Shown here: one piece after another, positions 16,470 through 24,731 of the stretch
How the letters are laid out: each line of letters starts with the position of its first letter
Numbering within the stretch: the first letter of the stretch is position 1
Assembly: GCF_030816075.1 (NCBI RefSeq)
Contig: NZ_JAUSXO010000001.1
Location: 2,666,001 to 2,730,000 of the forward strand
From: Arthrobacter agilis
GTDB lineage: Bacteria > Actinomycetota > Actinomycetes > Actinomycetales > Micrococcaceae
Reading direction: 5' to 3'
DNA length: 64,000 nucleotides
The notes under the pieces: generated by a model
Databases searched by the model: none
Seen by the model: only the letters and a program-made list of their open reading frames with translations
What the model was told of the DNA's origin: nothing
Made by a program: the position numbers and the translations under genes

Positions 16470-16997
16470 CTACGAGGACGGGTCGCGACGACGACGCAGT
16501 TGCGAGAGCAGGTCCGCAGCCCGTTCGGCCGCGCGCCCCATCGTCCTGCCGATCTGGGGCCTGGGGATCTCGATCTCCGCCGGTCCCGGTCCGGCGAGGA
16601 CCGCCGCTGCCAGCACGTCGGCCCCCTCCTGCTCCGGACCTGCGGCGTCGAGGGCGTCGGAGACGGTCTCGGGCACCGGCTCGGGCAGGACGTCGCGCTC
16701 CGGGACGGCGTCGGCCGGCGAGGACTCCCGGACCTCCTCCGGATCGAATCCGGCGAGCCACGCGCGCACGTGCCCGAGGGGTGCGGGGTCCAGCGAGTAG
16801 TACCGCTTCTGGCCCTGGGCCCTCATGGTCACGAGACCTGCTTCCCGCAGGACCTTCAGGTGCTTGGACACCGTCGGCTGGCTCACCTGCAGCTCCACCA
16901 CGAGCTCGCCCACCGCCTTGTCGCCGTCGCGCAGGTGCCGCAGGATCTGGCGGCGCGTGCCTTCGGCGATGACGGCGAATACATCATCGATTCCCAT
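16470..16997 (-). CDS. ArsR-family winged-helix transcriptional regulator
   Basis: 175 residues. The N-terminal wHTH reads FAVIAEGTRRQILRHLRDGDKAVGEL, then LQVSQPTVSKHLKVLREAGLV, then a wing with RAQGQKRYYSLD. There is no obvious metal-binding Cys cluster, so it is probably not a classical metal sensor. The C-terminal half is acidic and low-complexity. TAGGGT (17004-17009) lies 6 nt before the ATG, indicating a leaderless mRNA. Target genes are unknown. Confidence 0.88.
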   Translation of the reverse strand: MGIDDVFAVIAEGTRRQILRHLRDGDKAVGELVVELQVSQPTVSKHLKVLREAGLVTMRAQGQKRYYSLDPAPLGHVRAWLAGFDPEEVRESSPADAVPERDVLPEPVPETVSDALDAAGPEQEGADVLAAAVLAGPGPAEIEIPRPQIGRTMGRAAERAADLLSQLRRRRDPSS

Positions 16998-17003
16998 TCG
17001 CCC

Positions 17004-17009
17004 ACCCTA
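17004..17009 (-). promoter_or_regulatory. -10 element (TAGGGT) of the leaderless ArsR gene
   Basis: TAGGGT on the minus strand, 6-nt gap GGGCGA, then the ATG at 16997. Confidence 0.6.
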
Positions 17010-17049
17010 GCGATATATGCGCCTCACGGCATCCTGTGGCGGCGCGTGG

Positions 17050-18252
17050 TCAGTCGAACCAGGGGTCGAGCCCGTGCAGGGGGAACACGGCCTTCCGTGT
17101 GGCCATCACCGTGCGGTCCAGCTCGTCGTTGGGGTCGTAGCCGATCTCCCAGGAACGCCACCACGTGTCGGCGCCGTCACCCATGAGGTGCGGGGCATCC
17201 ACGCCGTGCCGGTCCAGGACGTACTGGCGCCACGCCTCCGGCACAGGGGTCCTCGGACCGGTGGCCGCCCCCGCCGCGACGGCGACGAGCAGGGCCCAGG
17301 ACCGCGGCACGACGCTGGCGAGGGCGTACCCGCCTCCCCCGGTGGCGATCCACCGGCCCTCGCACAGGCGGTCGGCGAGGTCCCGTACGGCGACCATCAT
17401 CGCGTGCTGCGCGTCGACGCTGACCCGGAGGTTCGTGAGGGGATCCTCCCGGTGGGAGTCGCAGCCGTGCTGGCTCACGATGACGTCGGGCGCGAAAGCC
17501 GCGGCGAGCTGCGGGACGACGGCGTGGAAGGCCCGCAGGACGGCGGCGTCCCCGGCGATGGTGGGCAGGGCCACGTTCACCGCAGACCCCTCCGCGTCCG
17601 GTCCGCCGGTCTCGCTGGCGAAGCCCGTGCCCGGGAAGAGGCTCATGCCCGTCTCGTGGAGCGAGATGGTCATCACCCGGGGATCGTTCCAGAAGATGCT
17701 CTGGGTGCCGTCGCCGTGGTGGGCGTCGACGTCGATGTAGAGGACCCGCTGCGCTCCGCGATCGAGCAGGCGCTGCACGGCGGCCGCGGCGTCGTTGTAG
17801 ATGCAGAAGCCGCTGGCCCTCGACCGGGCGGCGTGGTGCATCCCGCCACCGAAGTTGACGGCCCGGACGGCCGTGCCGCCGAGGATCGCGTCCGCGGCGC
17901 CGAGCGACCCGCCCGCGAGCCGGGCACTGGCCTCGTGCATGCCGGCGAAGGCCGGGTTGTCCTCGGTGCCCAGCCCCCGTGCGGCGTCGGAGGTCCCGGG
18001 GTTGCGGCTCACCTGCCGCACGGCGTTGATGTACTCGGCGCTGTGGACCGTCGCGAGGTCCTCGTCGGAGGCGACGAACGGATCGGCGACCGTCACGCCG
18101 TCCAGGTCCAGCAGGCCGCACTCGCGCACGAGGCGGGCGGTGAGGTGCAGCCGCTCCGGGTTCATGGGGTGCTGCCCGCCGAAGTCGTAGGCCAGCATCG
18201 ATTCGGCCCAGACGACCTGGAGGGGCACCGCTGACCTGGAGTGCGTAGACAT
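17050..18252 (-). CDS. acuC: Acetoin utilization protein AcuC (class II histone-deacetylase-like)
   Basis: 400 residues of the arginase/deacetylase superfamily. Zn-binding and catalytic segments are visible: NFGGGMHHAARSRASGFCIYND, the YIDVDAHHGDGTQ motif, SLHETG, and SQHGCDSHREDPL. AcuC deacetylates Lys residues, notably in acetyl-CoA synthetase; acs lies 27 kb away in this window, so the pair could form a switch controlling acetate activation (inference). TACCCT (18260-18265) lies 7 nt before the ATG, so the mRNA is probably leaderless. Confidence 0.92.
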   Translation of the reverse strand: MSTHSRSAVPLQVVWAESMLAYDFGGQHPMNPERLHLTARLVRECGLLDLDGVTVADPFVASDEDLATVHSAEYINAVRQVSRNPGTSDAARGLGTEDNPAFAGMHEASARLAGGSLGAADAILGGTAVRAVNFGGGMHHAARSRASGFCIYNDAAAAVQRLLDRGAQRVLYIDVDAHHGDGTQSIFWNDPRVMTISLHETGMSLFPGTGFASETGGPDAEGSAVNVALPTIAGDAAVLRAFHAVVPQLAAAFAPDVIVSQHGCDSHREDPLTNLRVSVDAQHAMMVAVRDLADRLCEGRWIATGGGGYALASVVPRSWALLVAVAAGAATGPRTPVPEAWRQYVLDRHGVDAPHLMGDGADTWWRSWEIGYDPNDELDRTVMATRKAVFPLHGLDPWFD

Positions 18253-18259
18253 CCCTGCA

Positions 18260-18265
18260 AGGGTA
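18260..18265 (-). promoter_or_regulatory. -10 element (TACCCT) of leaderless acuC
   Basis: TACCCT on the minus strand, a 7-nt gap, then the ATG at 18252. Confidence 0.55.
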
Positions 18266-18416
18266 CGCGATCGGCGATATTCCGACGACGTACCCCGATG
18301 GGATGCTTTACTACTGCAAGGGACAATCAGGACCTGTCGGATCCACCGGGACCGGCACGGGTCGACACGGTGCCGCTTCGGCGGAAGGACCAGCAAACGG
18401 GGCAGAGCGGGCGTCA

Positions 18417-19829
18417 ATGCTAAGTCAACAGCCACGGTGGCTGAAGGACGATCGGAACGGGTACGTCAGGCTGCTGGCCTCGGTCCGCGATTTCATCGAC
18501 TCCTTCGCGAACAGCTCACCCGCACGCCTCGCCCTCTTCATCTTCACCGCCGTGATCCTGCTCTTCACGCTGCTGCTCAGCCTGCCCGTGGCGACCAGCA
18601 GCCGGCAGGTCACGCCCCTGCACGATGCCTTCTTCACCGCGGTGTCCGCCGTCTGCGTCACGGGCCTCACCGTCGTGTCCACCGCGACGCACTGGTCGTT
18701 CTTCGGCCAGCTGGTGATCCTCCTCGGCATCTTCATCGGCGGACTGGGCACCCTGACCCTCGCCACGCTCCTCGCCCTGATCGTGAGCAAGCGGCTCGGC
18801 GTACGCGGCAAGCTGCTGGCCCAGGAGGCACTCAACAACGCGAGCCGCCTCGGGGAGATCGGCACGCTGCTGCGGATCGTCATCACCACCTCCGTGGTCA
18901 TCGAGATCGTGCTCGCCGTCGTGCTCATCCCGCGGTTCATGATGCTCGGCGAACCCTGGTGGCAGGCGCTGTGGCACGGCGTCTTCTACTCCATCTCCGC
19001 CTTCAACAACGCCGGCTTCACCCCCCACAGCGACGGCCTGGTGCCCTACGAGACGGATCTCTGGATCCTGACGCCGCTCATGGTCGGCGTCTTCCTCGGC
19101 AGCCTCGGCTTCCCCGTCGTCATGGTGCTCGTGCAGGTGCGCCACCACTTCAGGAAGTGGACGCTGCATGCCAAGCTCACGGTGTTCGTCTCCCTGATCC
19201 TCCTGGTGGCCGGCACGTTCGCCTGGGGATTCCTCGAGTGGGAGAACCAGCGCACCATCGCGAACCTGAGCGTGGCCGACAAGACTATCCACGCCCTGTT
19301 CGCCTCGGTGATGACGCGCTCCGGCGGCTTCAACCTCGTGGACCAGAACGACATGAACACCACGACGATGCTCCTGACGGACGCACTGATGTTCGCGGGC
19401 GGCGGCTCGGCGTCCACGGCCGGAGGCATCAAGGTCACCACGATCGCCGTCATGTTCCTCGCCATCGTCGCCGAGGCACGCGGTGACAGCGACGTCCGCG
19501 CCTGGGGCCGGACCATCCCCCCGGGCGCGATGCGCGTCGCGATCTCGGTGATCTTCATGGGCGCCACCCTCGTCCTGGTGGGCAGCGGCCTGATCCTCGC
19601 GATCTCCGGCGAGACCCTCGACAAGGTGGTCTTCGAGGTGATCTCCGCCTTCGCGACCGTCGGCCTGAGCACCAACCTCAGCGCCGAACTGCCGCCGGAG
19701 GGCAAGTACGTCCTGTCCGCGCTCATGTTCGCAGGGCGCATGGGCACCATCACCCTCGCCTCGGCCCTCGCGCTGAGGCAACGCAGCACGCTGTACCGCT
19801 ACCCCGACGAGAGGCCGATCATTGGCTGA
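18417..19829 (+). CDS. trkH: Trk/Ktr-type potassium uptake membrane subunit
   Basis: 470 residues. Four M1-P-M2-like repeats of the TrkH/KtrB fold are present, with selectivity-filter loops such as FFTAVSAVCVTGLTVVST, SISAFNNAGFTPHS, VMTRSGGFNLVD and VISAFATVGLSTNLS. It conducts K+ (or Na+-coupled K+) into the cell and works with the RCK-domain partner encoded next, which it overlaps by 8 nt. The ATG at 18417 is preferred because the conserved part begins there. The frame is open to ATG 18303, which has TACCCC 6 nt upstream, so an extra 38 residues cannot be excluded. Confidence 0.9.
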   Translation: MLSQQPRWLKDDRNGYVRLLASVRDFIDSFANSSPARLALFIFTAVILLFTLLLSLPVATSSRQVTPLHDAFFTAVSAVCVTGLTVVSTATHWSFFGQLVILLGIFIGGLGTLTLATLLALIVSKRLGVRGKLLAQEALNNASRLGEIGTLLRIVITTSVVIEIVLAVVLIPRFMMLGEPWWQALWHGVFYSISAFNNAGFTPHSDGLVPYETDLWILTPLMVGVFLGSLGFPVVMVLVQVRHHFRKWTLHAKLTVFVSLILLVAGTFAWGFLEWENQRTIANLSVADKTIHALFASVMTRSGGFNLVDQNDMNTTTMLLTDALMFAGGGSASTAGGIKVTTIAVMFLAIVAEARGDSDVRAWGRTIPPGAMRVAISVIFMGATLVLVGSGLILAISGETLDKVVFEVISAFATVGLSTNLSAELPPEGKYVLSALMFAGRMGTITLASALALRQRSTLYRYPDERPIIG

Positions 19830-20490
19830 AAGACCCGCCCACAACGCACCCGTCCTCGTGATCGGCCTCGGCCGGTTCGGTGCGGCCACCGCCGAGCAGC
19901 TCGTCCGGCAGGGCCGCGAGGTCCTCGCCATCGAGCGTGATCCGCAGCTCGTGCAGAAGTTCGCCAGCATCCTCACGCACGTCGTGGAGGCCGACGCGAC
20001 GAACATCGACTCGCTCCGCCAGCTCGGTGCGCAGGAGTTCTCGGCCGCCGTCGTGGGGGTCGGGACCTCGATCGAGTCCAGTGTGCTGATCACGGCCAAT
20101 CTCGTGGACCTCGGCATCGACCACCTGTGGGTCAAGGCCATCACGCCGTCGCACGGCAAGATCCTCAAGCGCATCGGCGCCAACCACGTCATCTACCCCG
20201 AGGCCGACGCCGGACAGCGCGCCGCCCACCTCGTGGGCGGGCGGATGCTGGACTTCATCGAGTTCGACGACGGCTTCGCGATCGTGAAGATGTACCCGCC
20301 GAAGGAGACGCAGGGCTTCACGCTCGCGGAGTCCTCCGTGCGCTCGAAGTACGGCGTCACCGTGGTGGGCGTGAAGTCGCCGGGCGAGGACTTCACCTAC
20401 GCCCGGCCGGACACGAAGGTCTCCGGCCGGGACATGCTGATCGTGTCCGGGCACGTGGACCTCCTCGAGCGTTTTGCCGGCCGGCCCTAG
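19822..20490 (+). CDS. trkA: Trk/Ktr potassium uptake regulatory subunit (RCK/TrkA-N, TrkA-C)
   Basis: 222 residues. The Rossmann motif VIGLGRFGAATAEQLVRQG binds nucleotides (NAD or ATP/ADP), followed by a TrkA-C domain (ESSVRSKYGVTVVGVKSPGEDF) that in related proteins binds ligands such as c-di-AMP. It forms an octameric gating ring on the TrkH channel at the membrane. Start: TTG at 19822, overlapping trkH, which indicates translational coupling. Confidence 0.92.
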   Translation: MAERPAHNAPVLVIGLGRFGAATAEQLVRQGREVLAIERDPQLVQKFASILTHVVEADATNIDSLRQLGAQEFSAAVVGVGTSIESSVLITANLVDLGIDHLWVKAITPSHGKILKRIGANHVIYPEADAGQRAAHLVGGRMLDFIEFDDGFAIVKMYPPKETQGFTLAESSVRSKYGVTVVGVKSPGEDFTYARPDTKVSGRDMLIVSGHVDLLERFAGRP

Positions 20491-20491
20491 G

Positions 20492-21802
20492 GTGCGCGGT
20501 ACTGCGCCCCGGAAGGCGGCGCGGCCGCCGGGCCCCGGCGGGCCGCACCCGCGCGGGTCCGGAGCCGCACCGTCGACGCCGGCCGAGGGACGGTCCGGGC
20601 CCCTGCGGCTGGCGGCATCGCTCGCCGGCGCCGTCGTCCTCGCCGTGGTCGTCCTCGCGGCGCAGATCCACGGGCTCGACCTGTCCGTGTACCGGGAGGG
20701 CGCGCTCGCGCTGCTCGGGCGGGCCGGAGACAAGGAACTCTACGACGACGCGCTCATCCAGACGGACACGCGCGGCCTGCCCTTCACGTATCCACCGTTC
20801 GCCGCGATCCTCTTCGTGCCGCTCGCGCTGCTCCCGGCGCCGGCGGCCCTCGGGGTGGTCACGGCGCTCTCGTGCCTCTGCCTCGTCGGCGTGGCCGTCG
20901 TGGTCGTGCGTTACCTGCAGGCCGCGGCCCCTGCCGGCCCGCGGCACGCCTGGCGGACTCCGGCGGCGGTCCTCGCGGCGATGCTGCTCATCGGGATCAG
21001 CGGCCCGTGGCGGGAGGGGCTCGGCTTCGGGCAGGTCAATGCGCTCCTGATGGTGCTGATCCTCGCCGACCTGCTGCGGTCCACCCGCCTGCCCTCGGGC
21101 GTGCTGGTCGGGATCGCCGCCGGCATCAAACTGACGCCCCTGGCCTTCGGCCTGGTGTTCCTCGCCCGCCGCGACTGGCGGTCGCTGGCCTGGATGGCGG
21201 CGGCGTTCGCCGGGACCGTCGCCGTCGGGCGGCTCCTGGCGCCACGGGAGTCCGCTGCCTTCTGGCTGGACGCGCTGTTCGACGCCTCACGCGTGGGGGC
21301 CACGGCCGATCTCTACAACGTCTCGCTCAACTCGCTCGTCGCGCAGTCCGGGCTGGCCGCCGCGGTGCAGCGGCCCGTCTGGCTGCTGGCGTCCCTGGCC
21401 GTCGTCGCCGTCGGTTATGTGGCGATCCGGCGGGCCGGCCAGGACGGCGACGGCCTCCGCGCCATCACCGCGAACGCCGTGGTCATGCTCGCGATCTCGC
21501 CGATCTCCTGGTTCCACCACTGGGTGTGGATCGCGCTCGTGTTCCCGGTCGGCTACGTGTACGCCCGACGGCATACGGGAGCGCGGCGATGGACGGGCCG
21601 GGTGCTGCTCGCAGCCCTCGTCCCGGTGATGCTGTTCTCCTCGATCACCGTGACCCTGACGCTCACCGGCACGGTGTCGGGCGAGGGGCCCCTGCCGCTG
21701 CGGCTCTTCACGGGCCTCGGCGTGGTGCTCCCGGTCGCCCTGCTGGCGGTGTGGGCCTCACCGCAGGTCAGGACGACGGCGGGGCCGCCAACCCGCGGGT
21801 GA
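20492..21802 (+). CDS. Polyprenol-phosphate-mannose-dependent-type glycosyltransferase (GT87/DUF2029)
   Basis: 436 residues with about ten membrane helices. The first outer loop carries IHGLDLSVYREGALALLGR with an Asp placed like the catalytic Asp of GT-C enzymes, then PFTYPPFAAILFVPLALL and LGFGQVNALLMVLILADL, which are typical of family 87. Such enzymes transfer mannose from polyprenyl-phosphate mannose to envelope glycolipids. The GTG at 20492 comes just after trkA; a TTG at 20474 is an alternative. Its last 35 bp overlap the end of proC on the other strand. Confidence 0.85.
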   Translation: MRGTAPRKAARPPGPGGPHPRGSGAAPSTPAEGRSGPLRLAASLAGAVVLAVVVLAAQIHGLDLSVYREGALALLGRAGDKELYDDALIQTDTRGLPFTYPPFAAILFVPLALLPAPAALGVVTALSCLCLVGVAVVVVRYLQAAAPAGPRHAWRTPAAVLAAMLLIGISGPWREGLGFGQVNALLMVLILADLLRSTRLPSGVLVGIAAGIKLTPLAFGLVFLARRDWRSLAWMAAAFAGTVAVGRLLAPRESAAFWLDALFDASRVGATADLYNVSLNSLVAQSGLAAAVQRPVWLLASLAVVAVGYVAIRRAGQDGDGLRAITANAVVMLAISPISWFHHWVWIALVFPVGYVYARRHTGARRWTGRVLLAALVPVMLFSSITVTLTLTGTVSGEGPLPLRLFTGLGVVLPVALLAVWASPQVRTTAGPPTRG

Positions 21803-22622
21803 TCTCCGCGGCCCGCGCTGTCGCCGCGCGGGCTCCGTCGGTGACGACCCCTGCCAGGTCCCGCGCCTCGAACGTCTCGATGGCCGCCTGCGTGGTGCCG
21901 TTGGGGCTGGTGACGGCCCGGCGGAGGGCTGCGGCGTCGGCGCCCTCCTCGGCGAGCATGAAGCCCGCACCCGCAACCGTCTCCCGGGCGATGAGCTCCG
22001 ACAAACCGGCGTCGAGCCCGAGCTCGACGCCGGCGGCGGCCATCGCCTCGGCCAGGTAGAACGCGTAGGCGGGGCCCGATCCGCTGACGGCCGAGAGCGC
22101 GTCGACCTGCTCCTCGGGGATCTCGACGACGGTGCCCGCGGGCCGCAGGAGGTCGCGCGCCTGCGCCATGAGCGCGGGGCCCGCGGAGGACCCTGCGGAG
22201 ATGGACAGCACTCCCCTGCCGAGGCGTGACGGCGTGTTGGGCATGGACCGGATGACGGGCTGGCCCTCGGGCAGGGCGGCCTCGATCATCGCGATGGACA
22301 CGGCGGCCGCGACGCTCAGTACGACGGCCGACGGTTTGAGGGCGGTCGCGATCTCGCGGGCCAGCGGGACGACACCCACGGGCTTGACGCCCAGCACGAC
22401 GACGTCGGCGTCCCGCACCGCGGTGACGTTCGCGGCGTCGTCGTCGGCGGTGGCCAGGGCCGTCACGCCGTGGCGCTCCGCCAGTTCGGCGGCCCGGGCC
22501 GACCGGCGGACGGTGGCGGTGACCAGTGCGGGGTCGAGGCCGGCTGCCAGCAGCCCGGCGAGGATGGACTCGTTCATCGATCCGCATCCCAGGAAGGCGA
22601 TGCGCTGCGCGGGAGGTGTCAT
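21768..22622 (-). CDS. proC: Pyrroline-5-carboxylate reductase
   Basis: 284 residues. It reduces 1-pyrroline-5-carboxylate to proline with NAD(P)H. The Rossmann segment IAFLGCGSMNESILAGLL, the DADVVVLGVKP stretch, PVIRSMPNTPSRLGRGV and the C-terminal dimerisation signature ALSAVSGSGPAYAFYLAEAM are all present. CAGGAT lies 6 nt before the ATG, a weaker leaderless-type arrangement. A set of hairpins lies 107-219 bp upstream of the start codon. Confidence 0.94.
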   Translation of the reverse strand: MTPPAQRIAFLGCGSMNESILAGLLAAGLDPALVTATVRRSARAAELAERHGVTALATADDDAANVTAVRDADVVVLGVKPVGVVPLAREIATALKPSAVVLSVAAAVSIAMIEAALPEGQPVIRSMPNTPSRLGRGVLSISAGSSAGPALMAQARDLLRPAGTVVEIPEEQVDALSAVSGSGPAYAFYLAEAMAAAGVELGLDAGLSELIARETVAGAGFMLAEEGADAAALRRAVTSPNGTTQAAIETFEARDLAGVVTDGARAATARAAEITRGLAAPPSS

Positions 22623-22728
22623 GGCCCCATCCTGCCACGACCCGCTTCCAGCCTTCTCCCAGCGTTCTCGGTGCTGCGGTACAAGGAGGCGCCCTACTGT
22701 TGCAGGTACCTCATAAGGGTGCGAGTGA

Positions 22729-22804
22729 GACCGGAATTCCTGATCCGGTCGGGCGCCGGTGGCACCAGATGATTCCCCCAACATCTGGACTGTCCACCGG
22801 CGCC
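22729..22804. other. Two adjacent hairpins, one nested (candidate structured RNA)
   Basis: GACCGGA/TCCGGTC (22729-22735 with 22744-22750) forms a 7-bp stem. Directly after it, GGCGCCGGTGG (22752-22762) pairs with CCACCGGCGCC (22794-22804). Inside that stem CCAGATG (22765-22771) pairs with CATCTGG (22782-22788), leaving an asymmetric 2/5-nt internal loop and a 10-nt apical loop, ATTCCCCCAA. No known riboswitch consensus was recognised. On the minus strand it would be part of a proC leader; on the plus strand it ends near ATTCCTTTT, like a terminated small RNA. Confidence 0.6.
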
Positions 22805-22811
22805 ATTCCTT

Positions 22812-22841
22812 TTAATGGACGTCCTGGCGGACGTCCGTTAA
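22812..22841 (-). terminator. Hairpin after the TIM-barrel gene
   Basis: A 13-bp stem (one G-U pair) with a TGGC loop; the left arm is TTAATGGACGTCC. It sits 15 bp past the stop of the minus-strand TIM-barrel gene and is the third hairpin of the cluster. Confidence 0.6.
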
Positions 22842-22856
22842 TCCGTCGGCGGAGCC

Positions 22857-23657
22857 TCAGTGGCGGAGGTGTTCCCGGGCGAAGCGCAGTGTCTCCGCGA
22901 GCCACTCCTCGCGTTCCCCCGCGCCCCGTGCACGGCGGGTGCTCACCTCCACGGCCACCACGCCGTCCCACTCCGACGCCGCGAGATGACCGAGTGCCTC
23001 GGCGCACCGCTGCTCCCCCTGGCCCGGCAGCAGGTGCTCGTCCTTGCCGTTGGGCGTGCCGTCCGTCAGGTGCACGTGGGCGAGCCGGCTACCGAGGGCG
23101 CGGATCTCCTCGTACGAGTCCATGCCGGCGATCGCGGCGTGCGAGAAGTCCCAGGTGATGCGCTCGTAGGGCTCCGGGATCGGGTTCCAGTGCGGCAGGT
23201 ACGCCTTCGCCTCGCGGCCCCGGACCTTCCACGGGTACATGTTCTCGACGGCGATCTCGACGCCGTACTCCGCAGCGACCCGCGCGATCCCCTCCGGGAA
23301 CTCCTCCGCGTACCCGGTCTGCCAGCGGAACGGCGGGTGGGTGACCACGGTCCTGGCGCCGACCTCGGCCGCCATGGCAGCGGACAGCTCGATCTTCGTC
23401 CACGCCTTGCCCCACACCTGCTGCGTCAGGAGCAGCGTCGGCGCGTGGATGGCGAAGATCGGCATGCCGTACCGTTCACTGAGGACGGCGAGCTGGTCCG
23501 GGTCCTGGCTCACGGAGTTGTTGGTGACCATGACCTCCACGCCGTCGTAGCCCAGGTCCTGCGCCAGCGCGAAGGCGTCGTGCACCGCGAGCGGATACAC
23601 GGAGGCACTGGACAGGGCCACCGGGATGGCGGGCAGACCGCCGGCGGGTTCCGCCAT
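22857..23657 (-). CDS. Sugar phosphate isomerase/epimerase family TIM-barrel protein
   Basis: 266 residues of the xylose isomerase-like/AP endonuclease 2 TIM-barrel family. Metal-ligand segments include HPPFRWQTGY, IAVENMYPW, WDFSHAA and HVHLTDG. Related proteins are isomerases or epimerases acting on sugars or inositol; the exact substrate is unknown. The ATG at 23657 begins 1 nt after the ppx stop with a GGGGGG purine tract upstream. The ppx-isomerase-proC order also appears in mycobacteria (Rv0496-Rv0498-Rv0500, recalled). Confidence 0.87.
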   Translation of the reverse strand: MAEPAGGLPAIPVALSSASVYPLAVHDAFALAQDLGYDGVEVMVTNNSVSQDPDQLAVLSERYGMPIFAIHAPTLLLTQQVWGKAWTKIELSAAMAAEVGARTVVTHPPFRWQTGYAEEFPEGIARVAAEYGVEIAVENMYPWKVRGREAKAYLPHWNPIPEPYERITWDFSHAAIAGMDSYEEIRALGSRLAHVHLTDGTPNGKDEHLLPGQGEQRCAEALGHLAASEWDGVVAVEVSTRRARGAGEREEWLAETLRFAREHLRH

Positions 23658-23658
23658 G

Positions 23659-24672
23659 TCAGGCCCCCCTGGACAGGGATGTGCGGCGCATCGAGTCGAG
23701 CTGGGCGTGCCCCACGCCGGCTCCCGGCAGTGGTTCGTCGGCGTCGAACATCTTCGTGTCGAACCGCCGCAGCAGGAGTCCCTCGCGCAGCGCCCAGGGG
23801 CAGATGTCCATGGACGGCACGTCGAACAGTTCGAGGGCGCACTCGGCCACGAGCGCACCGGCGAGTACCTGCGGCGCACGCAGCTCGGAGACGCCGTCGA
23901 GGTTGGTGCGGTCCGCGGTGCTCATCGCGGCCAGCCGCTTGGTCCACAGCGTGAGGTCCTCACGCCGCAGTTCCCGCCGGACGAACGGACCGGCGGCCGA
24001 GGGCGCAGCACCGGCGATGCGGGCGAGGGACCGGAAGGTCTTGGAGGTGCCCGCGACGAGGTGGGGTTGCCCGAGGTGCGCGAACTGCGGTACGGCCTCA
24101 CGGAGCGTCGCCCTGATGTAGCGGCGCAGCTCCTTCACGCTCTTGGCCGAGGGAGGGTCTCCCTGCAGCCAGTCCCGCGTGAGCCGCCCGGCGCCGAGCG
24201 GCACGGACAGTGCCACCTCGGGGAGCTCGTCGGTACCCATCGCCATCTCGAAGGAGCCACCGCCGATGTCGAGGTTGAGGATGGACTCCGCACCCCAGCC
24301 GTACCAGCGGCGCACGGCCTGGAAGGTCACCGCGGCCTCCTGGTCGCCCGAGAGCTCCTGGAGGTCGACGCCGGTCTCCTCCCGCACGCGGGCCAGGACC
24401 TCGCTGCCGTTGGCGGCCTCGCGGATCGCGGAGGTGCAGAACGCGAGGAAGTCCTCGGCGTCGTGCCCCGTGGCGAACGCGCGAGCCTCACGGACGAACC
24501 CGACGAGCTCGTCCTGCCCCCTCCGCGAGATGCTGCCGTCCTCCTCGAGGTACGCCACCAGCTGCAGGGGCTTCTTGTGGGACGCGAAAGGCACCGGGCG
24601 GCCACCCGGATGGGCATCCACGAGGAGCAGATGAACCGTGTTCGACCCTATGTCCAGTACACCTAGCCGCAT
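23659..24672 (-). CDS. ppx: Exopolyphosphatase / guanosine pentaphosphatase family (Ppx/GppA)
   Basis: 337 residues of the ASKHA fold. The phosphate 1 motif is LDIGSNTVHLLLVDA at the N terminus and phosphate 2 is LNLDIGGGSFEMAMG. It hydrolyses inorganic polyphosphate or pppGpp. The length fits the short, single-module actinobacterial Ppx rather than the 500-residue enterobacterial form. It is followed directly by the TIM-barrel gene. Confidence 0.92.
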   Translation of the reverse strand: MRLGVLDIGSNTVHLLLVDAHPGGRPVPFASHKKPLQLVAYLEEDGSISRRGQDELVGFVREARAFATGHDAEDFLAFCTSAIREAANGSEVLARVREETGVDLQELSGDQEAAVTFQAVRRWYGWGAESILNLDIGGGSFEMAMGTDELPEVALSVPLGAGRLTRDWLQGDPPSAKSVKELRRYIRATLREAVPQFAHLGQPHLVAGTSKTFRSLARIAGAAPSAAGPFVRRELRREDLTLWTKRLAAMSTADRTNLDGVSELRAPQVLAGALVAECALELFDVPSMDICPWALREGLLLRRFDTKMFDADEPLPGAGVGHAQLDSMRRTSLSRGA

Positions 24673-24731
24673 TGTCCCTGCGCTTCCAGCTCTACTCCCG
24701 CTTGTCTTCTGTCTCCGCGCTCCGTCGCAGG

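Noticed and set aside
18303..18416. c-di-AMP (ydaO-type) riboswitch before trkH
   Set aside because: The region is only about 115 nt and no conserved ydaO segments or pseudosymmetric arms were found.
22729..22804. Known riboswitch (SAM, FMN, cobalamin, glycine, ZTP, fluoride, guanidine) or T-box
   Set aside because: No conserved core sequence of these classes could be matched by eye; left as an unassigned structured element.
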